Source: JAHEFU01 sp041395205 (lineage in GTDB: Bacteria; 4484-113; JAFGCY01). From it: 64,000 nucleotides of DNA. Made by a program: the position numbers and the translations under genes. The notes below the pieces were generated by a model that did not search any database, was not told the origin of the DNA, and saw only the letters and a list, made by a program, of their open reading frames with translations. Positions 54,050 to 63,281 of the stretch are shown in pieces. Position 1 is the first letter of the stretch. Each line of letters opens with the position of its first letter. Location: assembly GCA_041395205.1 (NCBI GenBank), contig JAWLAZ010000001.1, forward strand, positions 496,001 to 560,000, given 5' to 3'.

Positions 54050-56965
54050 ATGATTAGATGGCTGGTACTGGGGAGCTGCTCGCTCGCACTCGTTTGCATT
54101 GCCGCATGCGGCGGAAGCAGTGCAACACATTCCGGACAGACCGCAGAGGCAATCCGGACTGCTGCACCGGCCGCACGGCCAGGTGATGCACTGCCCGTTG
54201 GCATCCAGCTGCCCGGCTTCCCCCTCGAGAAATCATCCTCAGGAACTCCTCCCTGGGAACTGAACGGTGTGACCTTCACGGAGCAGCAAGGCGGGATTCC
54301 GATTGGTACATCCCTGCTGCTGAATGCGCCCGCTGCTGAAACTGCCTGGGCTGTCTATGCACTGGCCAGCCTGGCTCCCGGTCAGCAGCTCACGGCGAGC
54401 ACCAGGTTGACTGGCAGCGACCGCTACTGGCTGGCCGTGGCGGATTTCTCCAGCGGACGCTGGAGTTTCAGCGGCCCCCATGCGGACGATGCCACGATGC
54501 CCGCTCCGGCCCCGGCGCATGTTTCCGGGCAGGGCAAGGTCTATGCGGCGATTGTCGTTATCGACGCACAGGCCGTGGCGGTGGACGGCCTCAGGCTTGA
54601 GCTGACGAATCCCCATCCCGCTCCGATCTTCGGCATGGACCCGCGCCATACCGGACGCAGCAGCCATACCGGTCCGCAGACAGCGGATCTGGCCCGGATA
54701 GTGGAGAGTGGCCTGCCTGTGGATGGTTCGGCGGTGATTGACAACAACGGAACGCTCTATTCCTTGCATGCATCGGGCATCACTGCCACAAATCCCGACG
54801 GCTCGGAGAAATGGAAATATGCCCTGACAAACGGCGCCAGCTCAGACGGCACGGCGATTGCCCCGGATGGCAGGATCTATTTCGTTGCCAATGATGGGCA
54901 GTTCACAGCACTCAACCCGGATGGGAGCATCAGCTGGCAGCTGAACCTGTTTGACAATGGCTGGGGTCTTCCTTCGGGTTCCCTCACCATTGGAATTGAT
55001 GGCAACATCTACTTCGGGGCCTTTGATGGATATCTGTATGCATTCAGTCCGGAGGGCAGCCTGCTGTGGAGTTTTGACACGGGAGCAGCGATCTACGGAG
55101 CTCCGGCGCAGGACGGGGACTGCAGCCTGTACGTCGGCAATGCTCTCGGCAAACTGTTTGCCGTTGACAGCACGGGTGAGTTTGAGTGGAGCATTCAGAG
55201 CAATTCCGGGTTCAACGGCTCCTCCGCAGCCATCGGAGATGATGGCGCTGTCTACATCGGCAATTCCAGCGGCAGGATCCATGCTCTGAATCCCGACGGC
55301 AGCGAACGATGGACCGCCGAAACGACACATGGTTACAAGGGGACCCCCGCGCTGGCCGCCGACTCAACCGTCTACGTGATCGGCAGCCAGGGACAGGTGC
55401 TGGCTCTCGACCCGCAGGACGGCGCGGAACTGTGGTCCTATGAGCTGGGGCATTATTCAGGCAACAGCCCGGCCGTTGATGCCGCAGGAACGATCTATGT
55501 CGGCGACAACGCTGCGGTGGCGGCGCTCAGGCCTGACGGATCCGAGTTGTGGCGTTACAACGGCTACGGTCCATATTCGACAGGCACACCCGCCATCAGT
55601 CCGGATGGCATGCTCTGTGTCCCGACCGCCGCCGGCATGTTCATCTTCGGCCCAGGCAACAGCGGACCGCCGGAAGTCTCGTTCAGCATGTCCCATACCG
55701 GTGCCAACCCGTACCAGATCATGCTTGATGCATCCGCTACCAGCGATGAGGACGGCATCCAGCTCTACGCCTGGACCTTTGACGGCGGATTCAAGGAGTA
55801 CACTTCAACACCGGTACTGATAAAGGACTTCCCGAACAGGATCGGCAACCTGAGCTGCGAGCTGACCGTCTACGACGGCAAGGGGGTATTCTCCAGCGCG
55901 ACCCATGCCCCGCTCCAGCTCCCGACGAACTGGAACATGCTCGGTGGAAACGGGCTGCACACCGGGCTGGCGCTCGGAAACGGTCCCGCTTTCGGAGCTG
56001 AGGCATGGTGGTTCGATGCTCCGGCAAACGTCCGCAGTTCGCCGGCCATCGCCGGGGACGGTACGATCTACTTCGGTTGTGACAACGGATATTTCTATGC
56101 CTACAATCCCGACGGGACGGAGAAGTGGAAGAAGAACATCGGCTTCGTGTTCCTCACCAATTCTCCCGCGGTCGGTGGCAACGGTACGGTGTACTTCGCA
56201 GCGCAGAACAATGAGCTGCATGCCGTCAATCCCGAGGACGGCAGCGAATACTGGACCTTCACCACGGATGCCGGCATCTCGACTTCGATCGCTCTCTCGA
56301 ACGTCACGGGCAACACCGAGATCCTCTTCGGCTGCATTGACGGGCAGTATTACCGGCTGACCAATACGCAGCAGAACGAAGTCTACGAGCTGGACAAGTA
56401 TTCAACGAATGGCAATGAGGCGCGAACGACCCCGCTGTTTCGCTCACCTCCCATGATTGGACTTGACAACGGAGAGGTCCATGACATCGGCACCGGGCTT
56501 GCCAGATTCACGGCGGATGCCGCCATCCGCCACTGCCTGGTGGGCGCAGCTGGCTCCAGCGTGATCTTCGGCAGCGACAACGGGACCTGCTATTCCCTGA
56601 CCACAACGGAACCCGACTGGACCTATGCCGCCGGTTCAGCTCTGGCTGGCAGTCCGGCCTTCGGACCTGACGGCTCCATCCACATCGCCACGACCGGCGG
56701 CAAGTTGATCGCCCTGGACTCCGGCGGAGCGTTCAGATGGGAGGTTGACCACACCGGTGCCGGACGTTCCGCACCGGTGGTCGGGGCCAACGGCATCATC
56801 TACTGCGCCTTTGGCAACCTGATGTACTCCTACAACCCGGACGGCAGCGAGCGCTGGTCCTACGACAGCTTCGGCCCGATCTACTCCTCGCCGGCGATTG
56901 ACAACTCCGGCAGGCTGGTCTTCGGCAGTGATGACGACGTGCTGCTGGTGCTGGGCAGCAACTGA
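54050..56965 (+). CDS. PQQ-propeller/PKD lipoprotein, copy 1
   Basis: 971 aa. The frame begins at 53882, but ATG 54050 has GGAGA 5 bp upstream and starts a lipoprotein signal (lipobox IAAC, Cys20). Residues about 40-190 are the shared N-terminal module (VADFSSGRWSFSG). Then two sets of PQQ-like propeller blades (ATNPDGSEKWKYAL, GNIYFGAFDGYLYAFSPEGS, NGYFYAYNPDG-type units) flank a PKD-like domain (about 545-640; VSFSMSHTGANPY, DEDGIQLYAWTFDGG). The blades form a BamB-like eight-bladed fold; a surface-binding role is inferred. Copy 2 follows after 117 bp. Confidence 0.85.
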   Translation: MIRWLVLGSCSLALVCIAACGGSSATHSGQTAEAIRTAAPAARPGDALPVGIQLPGFPLEKSSSGTPPWELNGVTFTEQQGGIPIGTSLLLNAPAAETAWAVYALASLAPGQQLTASTRLTGSDRYWLAVADFSSGRWSFSGPHADDATMPAPAPAHVSGQGKVYAAIVVIDAQAVAVDGLRLELTNPHPAPIFGMDPRHTGRSSHTGPQTADLARIVESGLPVDGSAVIDNNGTLYSLHASGITATNPDGSEKWKYALTNGASSDGTAIAPDGRIYFVANDGQFTALNPDGSISWQLNLFDNGWGLPSGSLTIGIDGNIYFGAFDGYLYAFSPEGSLLWSFDTGAAIYGAPAQDGDCSLYVGNALGKLFAVDSTGEFEWSIQSNSGFNGSSAAIGDDGAVYIGNSSGRIHALNPDGSERWTAETTHGYKGTPALAADSTVYVIGSQGQVLALDPQDGAELWSYELGHYSGNSPAVDAAGTIYVGDNAAVAALRPDGSELWRYNGYGPYSTGTPAISPDGMLCVPTAAGMFIFGPGNSGPPEVSFSMSHTGANPYQIMLDASATSDEDGIQLYAWTFDGGFKEYTSTPVLIKDFPNRIGNLSCELTVYDGKGVFSSATHAPLQLPTNWNMLGGNGLHTGLALGNGPAFGAEAWWFDAPANVRSSPAIAGDGTIYFGCDNGYFYAYNPDGTEKWKKNIGFVFLTNSPAVGGNGTVYFAAQNNELHAVNPEDGSEYWTFTTDAGISTSIALSNVTGNTEILFGCIDGQYYRLTNTQQNEVYELDKYSTNGNEARTTPLFRSPPMIGLDNGEVHDIGTGLARFTADAAIRHCLVGAAGSSVIFGSDNGTCYSLTTTEPDWTYAAGSALAGSPAFGPDGSIHIATTGGKLIALDSGGAFRWEVDHTGAGRSAPVVGANGIIYCAFGNLMYSYNPDGSERWSYDSFGPIYSSPAIDNSGRLVFGSDDDVLLVLGSN

Positions 56966-57082
56966 TGGGGCTGTCTGCAGTGCTGCAGGCAGGCGTAGGA
57001 ATGATGTGAAACCACAACTGGCAGGAGGCGGGCGGACATCCAGACCGCGGATGACTGTCCGGCCCTGCCATCGGAGTTAGTG

Positions 57083-59992
57083 ATGAACAGATGGACGCTG
57101 CTGCTGGCTGCCGTGCTTCTCATGCTGGCCGGCTGCGGGGGCACAGCCCCGGCCGGCGGTCCGGCCCAGACCGCGGGGCAGCCCGTGCTGAACCCCGCAT
57201 CCGGTCTGCCCGCGATGCTGGAGCTGCCCGCGATTCCGCAGGAGCGCGCAGCTTCCTACTCTCCCGCGAAGAGCCTCAACGGTGCCCAGTTCATGGAGCA
57301 GCAGGGCGGGCTCGTCATCAGTGATTCACTGCTGCTTTCCTCCGCTGCGGGTCACATCAGCTGGTCGATCTACGGCCTGCGCGGCTTCTCCGGCCTGCAC
57401 CGCATCAGTCTCGAGGTCAGGGATAACGGCACGGACAGCTACTGGCTGGCAATCGCGGACTACGGCAGCGGCAGCTGGAAGTTCAGCGGCCCGCATGCGT
57501 CATCCACGGTCATGGATCAGAGCCTTCCCGGCCAGCTTTCCCCGCTTGGCAACATCTATGTGGCAGTGGTCAGCCATGACGGCGCGAATGCGATCATCGA
57601 CAGGCTGGAGCTGCAGATGCTCAATCCCCCGCCGAGTGCCATGGCGGGAATCGATCCGCGCAATACCGGACGCAGTCCCCACACCGGGCCGCAGGCCGCT
57701 GACTTCGCCGCGATCCAGGGCCCCAACCGCGACTATGGAGGCACGCCGCTGATCGGCAGCGATGGCTCCATCTATCTCGTGGATGGCCAGGACCTGCTGG
57801 CGCTCAATCCGGATCTGACGAAGAAGTGGAGCTACAGGACAGGGGCCCAGATCACCACGACCCCCGCGCTGGCCCCGGACGGCAGCATCTGCTTCGCCGG
57901 ACCACAGGAGAGTCTCGTCGTGCTCAATCCGGATGGCAGCCTGCGGTGGGCAGAGGATCTCAGCCCCGGTTCCGGGGCCTCGATCACGACGGATCTGACG
58001 GTTGATGCGGATGGCAACATCTACATCGGCAGCAGCAGCGGCTTCATCTATGCGCTTGACCGGGACGGTGCGGAGCTCTGGAAGCATGACGCCGGCAGCA
58101 AACCGGTGGGTTCCGTGGCGCTGGCTGACGACGCTTCGCTGTATGCGGCCCTCGACAGCGGGAAACTGCTCGCGCTGGATGCCGCGGGAGCGCCCCGCTG
58201 GGACTTCCCGGTGGGCCTGGATCTGCGCTCCGCACCCGTGATTGCTGACGACGGAACCGTCTACTGCACCTCGCGGGTCGAGGGCCTGTTCGCCGTGAAT
58301 CCCGACGGCACCCAGAAGTGGAACATCAAGACTGATGACGACCACCTCAGCAGCGTTGCCCTGGCAACGGACGGGACGGTGTATCTGGCTGCGGACGACG
58401 GGTTCCTGTATGCCCTTGATCCGCAGAACGGCCAGGAGCTCTGGGCCTATGACAGCGGCTCCGGTCTGGTGATGGCTCCGGTCGTGGATGCCGCCGGGAC
58501 GATCCACGTTGCCAACTTGGCCGTGGAGATCCACGCCGTGAATCCCGACGGCAGCATGAAGTGGGTCGCCCAGGGACCCTTTGAGCTGGAGGGCCATCCG
58601 CCCGCCATCTCCGCCGATGGCAGGCTGTACATCACGATCCTCAACAACGGGCTGCATGTCATCGGCCCCGGCAACAGCGGACCGCCCGAGGTGCAGTTCA
58701 CGCTGTCACATACCGGAGTGACCCCCACGGAGGTCCTGCTGGATGCCACGGGTACCAGTGATGCCGATGGGATCGCCAGCTACTACTGGCTGTTCGGCGA
58801 TGGTACGGCGCAGAGCACGGAAACGCCCAGCGTGGTTCACGACTACGTGGGCCTGGTCGGCGATCCGGAATGCACCGTGCTCGTCACTGACAAGAAGGGC
58901 CTCATCACCGTCGCCCGGAGCAGCATCCACGTGCCGACCACCTGGGGCATGCTGGGTGGCAGCGGCCAGCATACCGGCCTGGCCTACCACAATGGCCCCG
59001 CCTTAGGGGGCGAGGCCTGGTGGTTTGAGACGACCGGCAACGTCCGCTCCTCACCGGCGATCGCCGCCGACGGCACGATCTTCTTCGGCTGTGACAACGG
59101 CTGGTTCTATGCCTTCAACCCCGATGGAACCGAGAAGTGGAAGAAGAACATCGGCAACATCTTCCTGACCAATTCCCCCGCCATCGGTGGCAACGGTACG
59201 GTGTACTTCGCAGCGCAGAACAATGAGCTGCATGCCGTCAATCCCGAGGACGGCAGCGAATACTGGTCCCGCACCACGGACGCCGGAGTGACAACTTCCA
59301 TCTCCCTGATGAGCATGAATCAAAGGACGATTCTCTTCTTCGGCTGCTCCGACGGCCAGGTCTACTGGATGAGTGAATACTGGAACCCCTCCGTGATCTC
59401 GTCGAAGAGTTTCAGCATCTCCGGAACTGAAGTGAAGTCCACCCCAGCCGTGCTGCGCGGCCTGTACAGCCCGCCGGCGCTCGTGGGATCTGACAGCGCT
59501 GACATCTTCAACACCTTCACGGAGGCATCGGAGTTCACTGCCGACAGTGCGATCCGCTCTCATCCCGTGCTGGGATATGATGATGCACTCTGCTTCGGCA
59601 CGCTCAACGGCACCGTCTACCACAACGGCGGCAGCGGGGACTCATGGACCTACAGCGGCGGCAGCGCCATCTCCGGCAGCCCGGCCCTGGGCCCTGACGG
59701 TTCCGTCTACTTCGCCACGGTGGCGGGCAAGCTGATCGCGCTGGATGCGGCGGGTGCCTTCCGCTGGGAAGTTGACAACGGGGCTCCGGGGCGCAGCTCC
59801 CCCGTCGTCGGGGCCAACGGCATCATCTACTGCGCCTTCGGCAACCTGATGTACTCCTACAACCCCGACGGCAGCGAGCGCTGGTCCTACGACAGCTTCG
59901 GCCCGATCTATTCCACGCCGGCGATCGACCATCTGGGCAGGCTGGTCTTCGGCAGTGATGACGACGTGCTGCTGGTGCTGGGCAGCAACTGA
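57083..59992 (+). CDS. PQQ-propeller/PKD lipoprotein, copy 2
   Basis: 969 aa, tandem paralogue of the preceding gene with the same domain order. GGAG lies 6 bp before the ATG; lipobox LAGC (Cys18). Shared-module core IADYGSGSWKFSG, propeller blades (IYIGSSSGFIYALDRDGAEL, TVYLAADDGFLYALDPQNG), a PKD-like domain (VQFTLSHTGVTPT, DADGIASYYWLFGDG), then the second propeller. Some DNA patches are identical between the two copies while flanking parts have diverged. Together they look like a recent-duplicate pair of surface proteins with partly conserved and partly free regions. Confidence 0.85.
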   Translation: MNRWTLLLAAVLLMLAGCGGTAPAGGPAQTAGQPVLNPASGLPAMLELPAIPQERAASYSPAKSLNGAQFMEQQGGLVISDSLLLSSAAGHISWSIYGLRGFSGLHRISLEVRDNGTDSYWLAIADYGSGSWKFSGPHASSTVMDQSLPGQLSPLGNIYVAVVSHDGANAIIDRLELQMLNPPPSAMAGIDPRNTGRSPHTGPQAADFAAIQGPNRDYGGTPLIGSDGSIYLVDGQDLLALNPDLTKKWSYRTGAQITTTPALAPDGSICFAGPQESLVVLNPDGSLRWAEDLSPGSGASITTDLTVDADGNIYIGSSSGFIYALDRDGAELWKHDAGSKPVGSVALADDASLYAALDSGKLLALDAAGAPRWDFPVGLDLRSAPVIADDGTVYCTSRVEGLFAVNPDGTQKWNIKTDDDHLSSVALATDGTVYLAADDGFLYALDPQNGQELWAYDSGSGLVMAPVVDAAGTIHVANLAVEIHAVNPDGSMKWVAQGPFELEGHPPAISADGRLYITILNNGLHVIGPGNSGPPEVQFTLSHTGVTPTEVLLDATGTSDADGIASYYWLFGDGTAQSTETPSVVHDYVGLVGDPECTVLVTDKKGLITVARSSIHVPTTWGMLGGSGQHTGLAYHNGPALGGEAWWFETTGNVRSSPAIAADGTIFFGCDNGWFYAFNPDGTEKWKKNIGNIFLTNSPAIGGNGTVYFAAQNNELHAVNPEDGSEYWSRTTDAGVTTSISLMSMNQRTILFFGCSDGQVYWMSEYWNPSVISSKSFSISGTEVKSTPAVLRGLYSPPALVGSDSADIFNTFTEASEFTADSAIRSHPVLGYDDALCFGTLNGTVYHNGGSGDSWTYSGGSAISGSPALGPDGSVYFATVAGKLIALDAAGAFRWEVDNGAPGRSSPVVGANGIIYCAFGNLMYSYNPDGSERWSYDSFGPIYSTPAIDHLGRLVFGSDDDVLLVLGSN

Positions 59993-60157
59993 TCGACCAG
60001 CCGGCGCCCGGGGCTGCATGGCCGCCGTCGCAGGTTCGTGGACAGCAGCGGCAGCAGGTCCGTGTACGGGCTGCCGCGCCGGTCCGGGCAGGGGCAGTTC
60101 ATCCCGGCGCAGGCGGATGCCCCTACAATCACTCCAGTCCGCGGGAGGTGCGAAACG

Positions 60158-60595
60158 ATGCCGGGCGTCGCAGGGAGAGAACATGCCGCCTCAGCCGGCG
60201 CCGGTCCGGACTGGCTCCGGCAGCTGCCGCGCTGGCTCGCACGCCTGATGCTGGCGGCGGGCTGGATGCTCGTTGTTGCCAACGCCTTGTCCCGCCAGGG
60301 TGTTTCCGCGCTCTGGGCCTGGGATGTGCTGGCGGCGAGCGCGGCCCTGCTCATCAGCGGGATCTGGCCGCTCGCCGGTGGGCTTGGTCTGATCGGCTTC
60401 TGCCTGCTCTATGCCGTCCACTGCACCAACTCCCTCTGGCAGCAGGAGGGCTATTCCCCCGCCAGCTTCACAGGAGCGCTGATCACCGGCTTTGGCAACA
60501 TCTACGTGCTGATCTGCTATCTGGCAATTGCTTTGCCCGGTGCCCTGCTGCTGCTTGACCGGCGGCTCAATCACGGGAAGCGCCCGGCCCGCTGA
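60158..60595 (+). CDS. Small polytopic membrane protein
   Basis: 145 aa from ATG 60158, with GGGAGG about 10 bp upstream; the frame is open further upstream without a better start. Three or four hydrophobic helices are visible: ARLMLAAGWMLVVANAL, VLAASAALLISGIWPLAGGL running into GLIGFCLLYAV, and NIYVLICYLAIALPGALLLL. The short C-terminus is basic (DRRLNHGKRPAR), consistent with a cytoplasmic end. No family recognised. The stop converges with the next gene, leaving 6 bp. Confidence 0.6.
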   Translation: MPGVAGREHAASAGAGPDWLRQLPRWLARLMLAAGWMLVVANALSRQGVSALWAWDVLAASAALLISGIWPLAGGLGLIGFCLLYAVHCTNSLWQQEGYSPASFTGALITGFGNIYVLICYLAIALPGALLLLDRRLNHGKRPAR

Positions 60596-60601
60596 TCCGG
60601 C

Positions 60602-61075
60602 TCAGGACTGAACCGGCAGGTCGCGCAGCAGCCGGCCGGCATGCTCGAAGGTCCCGGCAGTGATGCGCACGGCTGCTCCATCCGGACCACCCAGGCTCAT
60701 TGTGCTGACTTCCCCGTTCTCCACGCTGCGGGCCAGCACCAGCACCTGGCTGAGGATCGCCTTCCAGCGGCCGGCCTCGGGGAACTCCCCGCGCTCCAGC
60801 CCCTCGAGCAGGCCCAGCAGGGCCGCGGCCACCTCGGCATTCTCCGCCGCACTGCCCAGCCTGAGCTCCAGCGCCACTGGAGCTCCCGCTGCTTCACCAC
60901 CCTGCACAGCCAGCAGCTGCCAGTCCGAGCGGCTGGTGCCGCGCAGGCCGAATTCCGTCTCCCTGAGCAGGCTGTGCAGGGCGCGCAGCAGTGCACTCAG
61001 CCCCGTCAGGCTGATCACTGCCCCATTGATCCTGAAGCTCAGCAGCACCGGGCTGCCCTGCAATTCGTCCTGCAC
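60602..61075 (-). CDS. Hypothetical cytoplasmic protein
   Basis: 157 aa, no signal or membrane segment. Predicted alpha/beta: VLLSFRINGAVISLTG, a helix (LSALLRALHSLLRETEFG), strands (WQLLAVQGG, PVALELRLGS), further helices (EVAAALLGLLEGLERG, WKAILSQVLVLARS), and AAVRITAGTFEHAGRLLRDL. Reading frame and codon use look like its neighbours. Family not recognised. Confidence 0.55.
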   Translation of the reverse strand: MQDELQGSPVLLSFRINGAVISLTGLSALLRALHSLLRETEFGLRGTSRSDWQLLAVQGGEAAGAPVALELRLGSAAENAEVAAALLGLLEGLERGEFPEAGRWKAILSQVLVLARSVENGEVSTMSLGGPDGAAVRITAGTFEHAGRLLRDLPVQS

Positions 61076-61252
61076 CGCTTCTCCCCGCCGGAGTCCAGTC
61101 CCCGGCGGGGAGATTATCGCACCGGCACAGCCGCGCTGCCCTGTCTTCAGCAGCGTGACATGCCCTTGAATTCCTTCCTGATCGTCTTGCCCACAAGCGG
61201 CCTGATCCGAGCTTCACACGGACGGAACTCCGCCAGCAAGGCCTGCTTGCGC

Positions 61253-63070
61253 CTACTTCAGGAGGGTGATGTGGGCCCTGATGCCCTTCTTGCTGATGCT
61301 CTCACCCTTCTTGATCTTGGGTTTCGCGTAGCTGAGATCCACGAGCAGTGCATCACGGGGCGAACCCGCCGCCGGTGCGCTGTCCACCCAGAAGGCGATT
61401 CCGTCGCAGTCCTCGTCCTCGCCGTAGTGCACTGCGGCAACCGAGCTGAACTGTTCCGCGCCGGGAATGTCACCGGTCTCGAAGTAGATCATCTTGTCAA
61501 CGGCGTTGTACTGGGCGATGCGCACACTGCCGTCATCCAGCACTTCCAGGTCCAGGAAGCAGCCGCTGCCGGGACTGTCGCTGAAGACCTCATTCTGGAC
61601 AATCGTTTCCGAATCCAGGTCGAAGCGCACGATCCGCTGGCCGCCGGTGCAGGCCATTGCCATCACCACCGTACTGTCGCGGCAGACCGCATCGAAGAAG
61701 GCCTGGTCCGATTCCGGATCGAGCGGGTTGTGCATGTCGGCGGGAATCAGAGTGGCGATCCAGGTGCCTTCGGAAGGCCGGTAGATGCAGCCGTCCCAGC
61801 CCTTGCGGGTCAGGCAGCACACACCATACGGCGAGTTGAAGGCCAGCGGCTGTCCCTCCACTGATCCATCCGGGGAGATGTACTCGTGCAGCCAGTCCAG
61901 CGCTCCCAGCTCCTTCCATGCATGGCGGATCCGCCCGGTGCTCGCGCATTCATAGAAGATGTGCGGGAAGCCGTCGTCATCGAAGGCCACCGAGGGCCTG
62001 GCACCGGCCTCGATCAGGGCACCGCTGCCGTCATCACCGGTTTCGAAGCGGAAACTGGCCGGTGACCATTTCTTCTCCGCCAGGCTGGCAGGATCCATCA
62101 GCAGGCCTGCGCCGCTCAGACTGTCCGCCTCGTACCAGGCCAGCAGCATTCCGCCGTCCGGGCTGCTGAGCAGGTCATGGCTCAGTCCGTTGTCACCGGT
62201 GCAGGTGACGGCCTGAGTGGTCCAGAACCGTCCCTCCTGCCACATGTGGTAGAGCTGGCCGTTGGAGTCGTCATAGTAGCTGACATTCATCGCACCTCCG
62301 GCATCCTGCTCCAGGTCCACCCTGCGCGTGGAGCCCTTCACCGTGCCGTCCCAGCCCTTGCGGAAGGCGATGCTGCCTCCAGCCGGCGGGGAGTCGGAGT
62401 CCCGGATGGCAATGCTCGCCAGCCTTACATCCGCCCCGGTGACCAGCACCGCCACGGGCAGGTACTCATGCGTGCGGACCGCCCCCGGGGCTGCACTGTC
62501 CGCTGCCGCCGCCGCACTGCCGCCGGACTGGGACATGCCCCAGCTCCAGCTCAGGATCTCCCGGCCATCAGTTGCCAGCTGCGGTGCCACCCACTGCCAG
62601 CGCCCGCTGTCGTAGTCCGCGATCCCGGCCAGCAGCACGGCGCCCCCGTCAACCGGGCCATCGGGAATCAGTTCCAGGCCGAAGGATCCATGCGGATCAT
62701 CCAGCAGGGAAAGGTCGAATTCGTAGAGGGCGCAGGCGTACTCCTGCACCGAGCCTGCCGTCGGGGCGGGGCTGTAGACCGCGACGCTCCCCTCACTGCT
62801 CACGCCATTGTTGTACAGTGCGGGGTTGAATCCGGCGCCCTCAAGCTGCAGCAGGGCCGGAATGGTGGATGACTGCCGCGGCCTTTCAGCCGGAACGGCA
62901 AGCGCGGGAAACACGCTCCCCGCCTGCAGGTCGCCACTGGCAACCGCCGGCAGGGTGGAATCATGCTGGATGGAGGGGCCGCCGCCACAGGCGGACAGCA
63001 GCACCATGCAGGACATGACGGAAGCAGACACCAGCCGGGGGAAACTGACCCCGGGAAGCGCCTTGGCCAT
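61253..63070 (-). CDS. Lipoprotein with shared N-module and beta-propeller-like body
   Basis: 605 aa. The frame opens at 63118, but ATG 63070 has GGAGA at normal distance and begins the signal peptide (lipobox LSAC, Cys28). Residues about 60-220 are the N-terminal module shared with the large lipoproteins (ALYEFDLSLLDDPHGSFG, GIADYDSGRWQWVAPQ). About 240-590 contains repeated beta blades typical of a propeller or sialidase-like fold (NVSYYDDSNGQLYHMWQEGR, PSVAFDDDGFPHIFYECAST, AQYNAVDKMIYFETG). No sialidase Asp-box is evident. A surface location is inferred; ligand unknown. Confidence 0.8.
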   Translation of the reverse strand: MAKALPGVSFPRLVSASVMSCMVLLSACGGGPSIQHDSTLPAVASGDLQAGSVFPALAVPAERPRQSSTIPALLQLEGAGFNPALYNNGVSSEGSVAVYSPAPTAGSVQEYACALYEFDLSLLDDPHGSFGLELIPDGPVDGGAVLLAGIADYDSGRWQWVAPQLATDGREILSWSWGMSQSGGSAAAAADSAAPGAVRTHEYLPVAVLVTGADVRLASIAIRDSDSPPAGGSIAFRKGWDGTVKGSTRRVDLEQDAGGAMNVSYYDDSNGQLYHMWQEGRFWTTQAVTCTGDNGLSHDLLSSPDGGMLLAWYEADSLSGAGLLMDPASLAEKKWSPASFRFETGDDGSGALIEAGARPSVAFDDDGFPHIFYECASTGRIRHAWKELGALDWLHEYISPDGSVEGQPLAFNSPYGVCCLTRKGWDGCIYRPSEGTWIATLIPADMHNPLDPESDQAFFDAVCRDSTVVMAMACTGGQRIVRFDLDSETIVQNEVFSDSPGSGCFLDLEVLDDGSVRIAQYNAVDKMIYFETGDIPGAEQFSSVAAVHYGEDEDCDGIAFWVDSAPAAGSPRDALLVDLSYAKPKIKKGESISKKGIRAHITLLK

Positions 63071-63281
63071 GTGCTCTTCTCCTGGCGAGAAACCGATAAT
63101 CAACGCCGAAGGAATCATACCGCCTTGGACTTCGCTTCAAACATCTGACCGCCCCATGTCACCCCATGTCTCCGTTTCATGCCACCGATGTCCTCCCCCC
63201 GAGTGCCGCGCTGGGGAAGAATATGCCCGGCAAGCCCGCCCTGCTGACACAGATATGCAGGCGCGGAAGAAGGACTGGAAC

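Noticed and set aside
61076..61252. Short minus-strand peptide ending RKEFKGMSRC between 61 and 61.25 kb
   Set aside because: A readable basic tail ends near 61140, but an in-frame stop precedes it and there is no start codon with a ribosome site; it is too short to call a gene or a frameshifted extension.
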